Position numbers and translations under genes: made by a program. DNA of 64,000 bases from Theobroma cacao (Eukaryota > Streptophyta > Magnoliopsida > Malvales > Malvaceae). The stretch covers positions 31,078,628 to 31,142,627 of the forward strand of contig NC_030853.1 in NCBI RefSeq assembly GCF_000208745.1. Direction: 5' to 3'. This document shows, piece by piece, positions 51,401-61,515 of the stretch; positions within the stretch are counted from its first letter, which is position 1, and each line of letters starts with the position of its first letter. The notes beneath the pieces were generated by a model. The model was given only the letters and a program-made list of their open reading frames with translations. It did not search any database and was not told the DNA's origin.

Positions 51401-54400
51401 ACAGATGACTGGATGATGGCACACCAACAAACTTCATCCTTTTGTAAGCAAGCTAAGATCATGGCTTCTTTATCAAAAAAAGAAATCCTTTTGTCCAGAG
51501 GAAAGTGCCCTCTGTAGTAGATTATTAGTATAATAATTTATCAGTAATTGAGTTTTGATGTCCAGGGGGTATTTGGTGTTTCTCTTTTGCTGGAATGTTC
51601 CACGGTTGTGGTCCATTGGGTCTCATTTTGGGTTTAGTTTAGATATTATGGCTATCACATTGTCTTTAGTTTATACGTGTTGGGTCCTATCCCTAAGCCA
51701 TATGATTTTAGAAATCCTAATGCAACAGGATAGTATTTTCCGGACTTGTAAGAGTTGATGGAAAAGTTTTTAATCCAATGATTATGCTAAAGTAAAATAA
51801 GGTCGTTAACTTGTCAACTAGATTGCAAACTTCCTACCATGTGAAGCCTACGGGTAAACACTTGAGTATTATACAAGAATATACAGACTGGATTGCAAAG
51901 GGTGCATGAATTCAAATCAATTATTGAGTTGAAATGGAAAATTAACTTGTTTCCCACTTCTTTACAAGACAACAAAAGGCTAAGAGCAGGAAAGCAAACA
52001 AAAACAAAATCACAAATTAGAAAATAAGGGGAAAATGTTAATAAGGGTGCTTCATTAAAATATCAGAAACATGCAACAGAACTTATGTCAAGAGCTGAAC
52101 AGTACAAGGTATGTCATGCAACTTCTCAAACAGAGAGGGAAGGTAATTAAGGCAACAAATCACCAAGACCATCTAATACTGAGGCACCGACTAAAGCAGA
52201 GATCAACACAAATTGGCCAGAATAGTGGCATGCTACCCCAACAAATATAGTATATTTAAGCATACTGAAGACTGTAGTTATCTGTACATGCAATTAATAA
52301 ATAGAACCTATAAGCTAATTTCTACTCTAAAAGCAAGAGAAAATAATAAAAAAATCATAAAAAATAATTCAAGCTTGGAAATGTAAACTGCTTACAGAAT
52401 CAGTATGACCAGTCAAAGAATGTACTAAGCTACCATCGGCAGCATTCCATACACATATTCTGCAATCTGCATTATGAGAATATGTTATTCAGCCAAAATT
52501 TACAGAAACTTATGGCCCTGCATGATCCCCAGAAAAGAGCAAAATCATGCTCAATCCTAGTCCAAAGGACTTTTGAAAGTGCCCAAGTAAGTCAAACTTT
52601 TTTTAAAAAAAATACATTGCAAAGTATAAGTTGATGACTGAGTATTTAGGGTGGCTTAACGGTGAATACAACCTAACTGGGCTTGTAGAAAGCTTTAATC
52701 AATTAAATGCTACAAAAGCACCCATGATGAGCATTAATTGAACTAATAAACCTTCCTGGTGACTGAACCACAGACTAGCTTAATGGCAAATATACCCCAA
52801 ACTCCATTAAGATAGTTTTAATAAGCTGAATACTGCTAATACCTTATAGTCAACCATACTCTAAGGATCTTTATAGATGCAGAAGAAACAAAAAGAGCAA
52901 CAACATAAAATACATGAAGCACCAAAGTCAAGTTATGTTTGAAATATTGTGAGAGGTGATGACAAGAAGTTATAACTCCAAGTAAACATGAGAGTTCCAT
53001 TTTTTAACTTTTTCTTTTCTTTCCTAAGGAGGGGAGAGGAGTGTTACATCAGCTTTTGAAGGGAAAAAACTGCTATGTGATAAAACTGAGAACAAAAAAA
53101 TTCTATTAAGTGAATATTTATATGTATCTCCTATTAAGTGGTCTCCAAGATGAGTAACAAAATACAATAGTAAAATCAAGCCATTGCAAATTTTATTTCC
53201 AGTACTCCATGAAGTTATCATCAAATAGCAACCAATTGTTTCTATTTAAAGATCGGGTGAAAAATAAATACCCATGATAGCAGCAAGGACAAAGCGATTA
53301 TCTAGGCTCCAAATTATCATATTTACACCACGAGGAGTTGGAAGAATTCTCTGGCGCGGGCCCCCTCGTGGTGGTTGTGGAGGTATTGGTGGAGGTGGAA
53401 GTTTAAGATGATAAGCTTTAGACCAGCGGCCCACTTTACCCTGAACCAAGAAGTAGAAGTATAAGTTCCTCTATAGAACAGGCATAAGAGAGAGAAGGGG
53501 TGGCCGAAATGATGAACTTAATTGATATTCAAATGAAGAAGGACCAATAAAAATGCAGTGAACTGGTGAAGAGTGAAAATGTTTATAGCCAATATAATTT
53601 ACATGTGATCTACGAGATCTTGGAATCCAAATAATTGCACTGCCATCACGGGAACAGGTAACAATGTTATCATGAGAAAACCTGGAACAAATCATTGACC
53701 ACATCAGACGTTAAAATAGGCTGTTATATTCTTCGTCAAAGGGTAAAGTCTAACTAAAAATAGGAAGCTTAAGAAACCCCTTCCAATGCCTGTTCACCTT
53801 GCAGAATCTCAAAGAAGGAAGGGGAGGACCCACATGATGTCAAAATAAAAGACAGGAAGAAAAGACCCACCAGGAGTTTCTAAATTTTGGAACACTCTCT
53901 TCCTTCAAGCTGTCTACTGTAAAAAATCTTGACGAAACAGAACAACCACTGCAATTTAAGGCAGTAACATAAATGAAAATTAAAATCCTATTAATAAAAA
54001 ATCTGAGCAATAGAGCATGATAAACAGACCTGAACTGCACATAATTGACATCATTCTCATGTCCAGCTAACACATCAATCTCATGATTTGGTTGGTCTGA
54101 ATCATCTGTGTTGGGTTTACAAGCATTCCACACCTGCAATTGATCAACAAAAATGAAATTCTACACCTAAACTTGCAGAATAACAAAAGAGAACGTAAAG
54201 CAGGGCAAAAACTTGGAAGAATAAGAACCACCATAGCAAACATGCATAAAGTGTACCCTAGCTAAAGTGTCCGAGCTACCAGTGACAAAGACAGTTCCAT
54301 TGGCATTGAATGCACAACAAAAAATTTGATGGCTCTGTTGAACAGCAGTTGAAGATGAACCATTGTTCTTTCCTGCAACCATTTTGTATTTGCTTGTAAA

Positions 54401-57125
54401 ATCTATTTACCAAGAAGGATCAAGATCACGCATAAAAAGATAACAAACCAGCTACAGAATCTGCAGGCCTTGGAACATATATCCGTGGACGGAATTCGGC
54501 ATTCCTAGCATCCCATATCCTACATGTTCCATCATCAGATGACCTGCACAGGGTTGGGAAACACTACAATTTAATTTCAATGCAACAGCAACTATGTACC
54601 AAAAACTAACATAAATTGTAATATCAACCACAAAGAGGAGGATTCAATTAAAAGATTTACAAGAAAATCAATTGTGGAAATTAAGCAAATCAAAGTACCA
54701 AAAAACAATCATATAATCACCAAAACCATGAAGGAGAAACAAACCAAATTGCTGGTAATACCTATGAAAATTGAAACTATTACAAAGTATAGGTTCTGTG
54801 TGCAGCATGATTGGGAACTTTAACCTTGTATTATAAGACATTGTTCAGCCAACTTTTATTTATTAATTTTCTAGGGAGAAGGGGGAAAGATGACAGAATT
54901 TAGCATTATCGACAGCTAATACAAATAAAAGCAGAGGGCAGCAGGAATCAATCTTACGATAGAAGCTGATATACAGAGCCTGGCCTAGGACTAAATGCAA
55001 TGGCAGTAACAGCTCCAGTGTGTCCACGCAAAACTGAAATTGGCAGTCCATCTGGCAAGCGCCACTGGCAGCGAACAGGAAAGAAAATCACTATTATGAA
55101 ATACAATTTTCTCAAGCACAAAATGAATAAAGAAGAAAGAATTAATAAGATGCAGGAGATGCTTACAACACGAATGATACAGTCATTTGAGGAGGATGCC
55201 ACCATAATATTATTGGAACTGACAGCCAGGTCAGTTATGTCACCCTTCATCCAAATAGAAAAAGGTAGCATGTAACTAGCAGAAATAAAAACTAAATGAC
55301 CAATAATAGCCAGATATGTGCATTAAAGCTTGTCAAATTCACCTCATGTCCACGGCAGCTGGCCAAGCAATACGCAGTCTCCATAGACCAAATTTTCACA
55401 AGACGATCATCAGAACCAGTAATAACATACCTCCCAGATCGATCAAATATTGCTGCAGAATTGGTATAAAGTCAAAAGAATCAAACTCAAATTCATGATC
55501 ATAAGAAAAATCTTGTCAAGCTGGAGCTGTTTGAGTGCAAGTGGGCTAATGCTGAAAAACAAGTTCAAATACAGAAAGACGACAATAGAGTGCAATAGGT
55601 CATTTATGACAGTAGAGGCCATGTAAAAGCCAGAACCCCTCAAAAGCATGGGCAACAAATCTTTACTGAGCTCACATGTCTATCAACATAAGCTCTTCTC
55701 TGAAAGCCTGCCTGGTGGTTGACCTACCCCTCTCTCTCTCCCTTTTTATTTGGATTTTTTTTTTATTGGGAGGGATCCAAGGCACATTGTACCAAGTTTA
55801 ACTCAGCTATATGATTATTCTAAATATATATACACAGCTCAAACTGCAAATATGAAGACATAAAAAACATACCACAATAGACAGCATTCCGGTGCCCTCG
55901 TAACCTCTTGATATTTTGCATCTTCTGCACCATACTTGATGGTTTTGCAATGGCATAACATGCTGCACGAATAGATGGTGAACGATGATGTCTTGTGAAA
56001 CCACCCCCAATTTCCCTTAAACCTAGCCCTCGAACCTGATCTGCATGCATATGAGGCCAACGCATGTGAACAGGAGGGCATTTTACTTCACTTTTTCCTT
56101 CATTGCTATTACCTGAAAGGAGAAGACAACCAAAATTAAGAATAACTTAAAAGTTTAACTTTGTCAGAACAGGGCAATCCCATAAAGGGAAATTTGTGGC
56201 CGAAGGAATTTCCTGAATAAAAAGAGGAAGAATGAGCAAGAGGAATTCTTTTATAACCCAATGAAGATATAATATTCTCAAAAACTAAAAAAAAAGGACT
56301 TCATCTTATTATTTTTTCCCTAATAACAAAAGGTAGATACATCTAGTAGCATGAAGAGCTTAAAATGCTATAGTTCCAAGCATAAAAAGCAAAGGAATGA
56401 TTTCCCACGGCTGAAATGAAGCCACCTACAGCTCAAAAGAGAAAAGGGCCCTGTTCCCAAAAGAGTGGGGACATCAACTGCATTTGGAGTGTGCCTCACA
56501 TTTACGCCTTCCAATGGGGAGGGTGCACTTAATAACAACTGCTTCAAAAGCTTTACCAAGTGATCCATTTCAATGTGAGGATTCCTAGACAAGCATAAAT
56601 GAGACAAGAAACAAGTCAAACATTTTCAAGAAAAAGAATGCTACATGTAACTCACAAATTGTCTATTACTTGCTTAGTTATAAGATAAGTTGCATGTAAA
56701 AGATAACACAGTTACTACAATTTGATATAGACGTCAAACCATCAACTTAAACAAAACCAAAATCTGACCACATACCTTTCCACCAACTGCGCATAACTTA
56801 ATGGAAATGACATGCCATCATTGTTTTCATGTCCACTATGTGCCCCTTTCCTTGAATACCAAGCATGATACCTTCTGGGTAGAAGTTGGTTTTCAAGAAG
56901 TTCATTCAAAAACATTCCACATGTTCTTTTACAGGGGCCGGTTGAAAGGAAATGCATAATCAAAAAGTAAACTTCTCTGAGGTCAACATCTACATCATGC
57001 TTCTTAGAATGACGGGTCTCCAAGTTTGCAAGTTGAACTTTCTCTTGCACCTTAGAGGAAAAACTCAAAGGCTTCATTTTAACTTTAGGAGAATCACTGG
57101 AGGGAACATATTTCTGGAGAGCCAT
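45492..57125 (-). CDS. Plant BRWD/PHIP-like WD40-repeat protein with Bromo-WDR9-I-like domain
   Basis: Large nuclear scaffold/chromatin-type protein. Twenty-three minus-strand coding exons: 56776-57125, 56430-56584, 55873-56112, 55343-55452, 55167-55244, 54958-55064, 54449-54543, 54257-54372, 54030-54133, 53871-53948, 53603-53681, 53272-53440, 52396-52466, 51160-51240, 51003-51073, 49976-50072, 49807-49866, 49185-49239, 48678-49075, 46738-48597, 46042-46620, 45814-45872, 45492-45696. Phases agree and give 1738 residues. An N-terminal helical region (HDVDVDLREVYFLIMHFLS) precedes about eight WD40 repeats (GHRNAVYCAIFDRSGRYVIT, GHTGAVTAIAFSP, GHTDSTYVLDVHP). A long acidic and basic disordered middle follows. 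The C-terminal part (about 1450-1738) is the bromodomain-like region seen in WDR9/BRWD proteins (SPWERYSVQYRSEP, IDSKIRDKLLSAFAKLE). The ATG sits three bases after an intron acceptor; upstream exons are leader. Family members are linked to chromatin or CUL4; the exact plant role is uncertain. Confidence 0.92.
50226..50450. repeat. Direct repeats of ~86 bp flanking a poly-G tract, in a BRWD intron
   Basis: Copy 1 (about 50226-50312) and copy 2 (about 50365-50450) both begin CTTAATGCTATTTATG and end GGGAAGAAGAA. They are roughly 85-90 percent alike by eye. Between them lies G7-T-G21 (50323-50351). The whole structure is inside the intron 50073-51002, non-coding for the host gene. Confidence 0.85.
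50809..50887. repeat. 39-bp tandem duplication in the same BRWD intron
   Basis: Two essentially identical head-to-tail copies of a 39-base unit starting ATATTCATTTAGGCATATC and containing ATCCCATTAAACAA, at 50809 and 50848. The near-identity suggests a recent slippage or unequal-exchange event. Confidence 0.9.
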
Positions 57126-58430
57126 AACCTGCAAATTAAAACAACAAATTCAACAGAATTACACACTGAAGTTCTAACTGAACTACATGTGGCCATAACA
57201 CATAAAAATAAGAGCTCATTGACATGTATAACCACAATACATCTAGGTCGAACGCAAAACTACCATAAACTACCAACAAGTGAAAGAACCTAAGATCTCA
57301 GCACATATACAAAATGCTAACATCAAATATGAACATATTTAAAAATAAAACCACAAAAGTAAACTCAGCACGCATTACAAATCAAAATTCAACAACTGGA
57401 TTCTCTCAATCTGGATAATCACTTTAAATTCAATTCCAAATCGAGAAATTCAATAAAAAATGATACAGCATTGGAAAAATAACAAAAATACCTTAACAAT
57501 GTACCACGTAAATTAACCAGAAGGGCAGTCACCGGAAACTCGAAAGTCCCTTCTACACATTTGAAAAATCCACAATGGAAACGCCTGCAGAAACAAGAAC
57601 AAATAAAAAACCCTAAATTCAAATTGTTTTCACTGCTAACAATCAATAACCATCAATTCTTAACTCAAAAGAACACAAAAAAAGTGCCTAATTCGACATT
57701 TAGCCTGATACACGCACAAAGAACTCGGCAGCGAAAACGAACTACAATGAAATAAAATTTGAAGAGAAAATAAAATAAAATAAAAATGGAAAAACGAGGA
57801 GTGTTATCTAGGTAGAAACCTTGAATGGAGAAGATTCCTTTTGGAGTAACAACGATGCGTTTTGGGAGGTTCAGTGTTATCTTCTTCAACTTGGAGGATT
57901 GAAAGAGGGAATGCGGATCGACAGGAAAGAACAATCGCTGAATTTTGATTTTAAAATTTATGGAGAAAATGGAAGGGAAATAGCGAGTGAGGAGCACGCG
58001 CGAGATGAAGAATTTTAGATTCTCGGAGGGAGCTCTGTGTGTGTTTCTGTTGGGGTTTAGAGAGAGAAAGGGGATTCTTAAACGAAAGAGAAAAAATAAA
58101 AAAGAGGGAGAGGAGAGAGAGAGAGAGAGGTAGTAGAAAGAAGGAAGAAGAAAAACGGAGGATTCAACGCAGCGTTTTATATCTTGACGCTTGCTTCGTG
58201 AGAAACAGAAGAAAAATATCAAATAAAAAAAAAAGGAAATTATCGATAAGTGGGGCCTCCACGCGCGTGAACCGTCGCGTGCTGGACGAAAAGTTAGAAA
58301 ACGGCGCCGTTTTACCTTCGCTGGGTGCACCGCTCTGGTTGGCTTCTGGTTCGTTACGGTACGTCTGTTTGTACTTGCATCAAAGGATTTTTAATGCACG
58401 GCGAGACAAGCCCACGGGTGGGCCCTAACT
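57126..58430 (-). promoter_or_regulatory. Leader exons and promoter of the BRWD gene
   Basis: The coding ATG follows acceptor TTTGCAG by three bases, so at least one 5'-UTR intron ends at 57129. Likely leader exons are about 57492-57583 and from 57830 rightward (donor AAG|GTTTC on the minus strand). A GA/CT tract near 58113-58128 and a GC-richer block to 58430 mark the promoter end. A long open frame on the minus strand here is low-complexity leader sequence and is not called. Confidence 0.5.
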
Positions 58431-60852
58431 GGTTTCGATATTTGTCTTAATTGTAGTTTTATTCTTTATAAATAAATTCTTATTTTTTCTACCTTTCAAA
58501 TTAAAGAAGAAAAAGAAAAGCAATACTACCACTATATGAGAGTTACTTCCTCAAATATTGTGATTCATATACTAGAAGTTGAAATTTGTACTACTAAAAT
58601 TATTCAAAATGCAAATTAAGCTAAAGAAAATAAGTTAAATATAATTTTAAATTATATCCATTTATATTTTTATTGTACATAATCAAATTTTCATCTTTCA
58701 ATTTATATTCATACAAATTTTTAATTTTAATAAAAAGATAACAATAGTCAAATTTAATATCATTTTGGTATTTTTTACTCATGCCACTGCATGACCTATT
58801 TTTCATTTCAACTGTTATCTATTTACATCATTTATCACGTTATATACCATATAGACAAGAAAATATTAACTGACAATACAATTTATAACCGTTACTTTTT
58901 CATTTGAGTTGATAACTTGTGTCATATGAATAGAGAGTTAAAAGATTATTTTGATATAATAAAAAAAAAATTTAATCACATAAATGAATATAATTAAACT
59001 ATTTTTTAAATACTTCAACCTTAAATATCAAGAAAAAGTAGATATTTTGACCCTTTTTTTCTTTTCTTAGGCTAAAGTTTAGTAGGGTTAAGACAGACTA
59101 AGAGTAGTTAAAAGCATAGTAATATAGGGGTTAGTCAATTTTAGTGGCAAAATAGCATTTTCCTTATCTATTTGACTTTTTTTTCCACGCAGAAAAAGAT
59201 TCACTTTTGTCATGTTGCATGATTGCATCTTTTGCTTTAAAGAAAAATTAATTTTAAAAAAAAGCATACAATAAAGTTTACTTTTGTTTTTTAATAATTT
59301 TTTTTTGAGAAATCTGGTCTCAAACTAAGTGCAAATTTAGATTTTTGCTATTATAAAATCCTGGAAAGTCAGCATATGAAGAATAAATTTTTCAAAAATT
59401 AATAAGATACATGCAATTAACAAAAATGAATTTCAATTACATTAAATAATAAATAATATTTTTTTCTTAAGATATTGAGAAAAGTAATAATCACTATTCA
59501 TAAAACTTCTAAGTGCATATAAATAGTGATTATTATTATTATTATTTAAACGTGATAAATAAAAATGGATTATGTTGTCTTATTTTTTTGTCTTATGTGA
59601 TTTTCGTGCATATTAAAAAAGGTTTTGATATTTCATATTTTAAGTTAAAATTTTTTATAATATTGATTTACAATAATTTTTATCTTAAAAAATAAAAATA
59701 AAAATATATTATTTTGAGATGTTTAAAAAATAATAAATAAAAAAAGAGATTGTCGGAGTAATCGAAATGAGCCGGATCGGTTCTATACATATGTAAGGCC
59801 CAAAATTCTAACAAAATCAATTTTAATAATGGGCCCATAGTATTATAAATGGAGCAGATACAACTCGGGGGCCTCAGGCCTAGAAAGACTCGCTGGTCCG
59901 TGGGTGTTTTTGGTTTTAATTACGTGATGGGCTCAAAATGAGTCCAACTTTTTTGTTTTGATCCATGTTTCGTGAACCGGTATTGGGTTTTTAATGCTGA
60001 ACTCCATTGTAAAGAAAGGAGGTAGATGAACTCCATGGATATCAACAGAAATGAAACAGCAGGTTGTTTTTTAAGTTATAAGCAGATAGACTGCACAGCA
60101 TTGTGCTTCTAGGAGTTGTTTTCAGACAGTGTTACAAAAGAGATCGAGTTGAGGGAGATAACCCTGAATGAATTAGTTCTTCATAAACAGAACATTTTCC
60201 TGATTGATAACTCATGATTGAATGCCGGGCTTCAATTTCAGTGGTGTGCTTCCTGGTCTAATCTTTCTGATCAGCTCTCAGATTTCCCTTAGCTTCGATT
60301 TGAATAGTCTTTTTGGCATGTGCAAGTTAAGATCGCATCCATTGCTACAGTGAAGCCGCCGGCTGCAGTTGTTAATTAATAGTATAAGGACAACAACACT
60401 AATGAAAGTCGTTACAAGACCATATGGATCTCTCGGTCTAGAAATCATTGGATGTTTTGTCACGTAACGTGGTCTTGGTCTTTAGACAACGTGTAGATAT
60501 ATATCTTCTGCAAAGTCGATGAGTTACATGGCATGTTCGCGAAGCCTAGTAGATTAATTAGGTATCCTAAATTTGCAATTTATTAAGGAAATTCGATGTC
60601 TCATAGGTTGATTTGAAGCAGTTTGATTAATCAAGTTGTTGCAAGATGTTAAACGTCATGCAGGCAAGGTCGTCAAAGGCGGCTAAGCCATCCACTTTGG
60701 TTTTTTAATTTTTTGAATGGCATGTGATGAGGATCGAACAGGTAGGGAGATTTCCATTGAGAAAAAGCAGCCCAATTTCGTTAAAAAGTAACCCAACAAG
60801 GCGTGGATTTCCTTTGTCACACTGAATATGTACAAGTTCCTAACTCGAGACA
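58431..60852. other. AT-rich intergenic spacer
   Basis: About 2.4 kb between the BRWD and glucanase genes. It is very AT-rich to ~59750, then of mixed composition. No ORF, RNA gene or bounded repeat could be supported. Short frames near 60278-60910 do not resemble proteins I know. Confidence 0.5.
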
Positions 60853-61515
60853 TCCATGACCATTTTAAACTGAGTTTAGTAACTAATGTGCTTGCAGCTG
60901 ATGGCTTCAACTCATTCTTTACGGCTTAAAAAGGTCAAACTCAAGAAATTAAAAAAGGTAATTCATCTTCGTAGAAGAGTAAGAAGGAAAGAGAAATGAA
61001 AAGGACGTCATAGGGAGATGATCATGAATTGTTCCATTAACGAAAGCCGCCCTGAAATTATTTCTTTATTTCATATGGCATTTAATCTAGGCAAATATAT
61101 CCATATGCAATGTGTCTTCTATATAAAGAGTTTAATGGTATGGGGTAATCAGAAACACAGTCCAAGCGACTTGATCTATTTCTCAATGGCTACCTTCCCT
61201 TCAGCAAGCAACAGTTCCTTCATGGCCGCGATAATCCTTCTTCTAGGGCTCTTCGCAGCAAACTTGGATATAACAGGTTTCTTTCTTTCTCCCTGTTCGT
61301 CTGTCTGCCCACTAGAGCCTTTGTGCTTCGGTTTTGATCATTTGCTTTGAAGTACAAAGTACAAAGTTTAAAACAGTTAAAGCTAGCTTGTATGTAATGT
61401 TCCAATTGAGTCTGGTGAACGCATGCAAGAGAGTTCATCGATTAGCTAGCTAGCTCTCTGATGACTGGAAATCCTATCAATTTAGTCAGATAAACTAGTC
61501 CTACTTGTTAATAGC
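60853..61515 (+). repeat. Direct repeat copy A: glucanase promoter, exon 1 and intron start
   Basis: First of two ~640-bp direct repeats (copy B 62332-62957). Both begin TCCATGACCATTTT and end GTTAATAGC, and share the CAATGTGTCTTCTATATAAA promoter core, the signal-peptide exon and ~230 bases of intron. By eye similarity is about 85-90 percent with several indels. Copy A holds the intact exon 1. Confidence 0.9.
61119..61128 (+). promoter_or_regulatory. TATA box of the glucanase gene (copy A)
   Basis: CTATATAAAG lies 58 bases before the ATG at 61186, a normal core-promoter spacing with a short leader. It is conserved in copy B at 62549-62558. Confidence 0.75.

Noticed and set aside
57665..58330. 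221-residue open frame on the minus strand
   Set aside because: Low-complexity Phe/Ser/Leu/Lys sequence from pyrimidine-rich leader DNA of the BRWD gene, crossing likely leader splice sites. No domain is recognisable.
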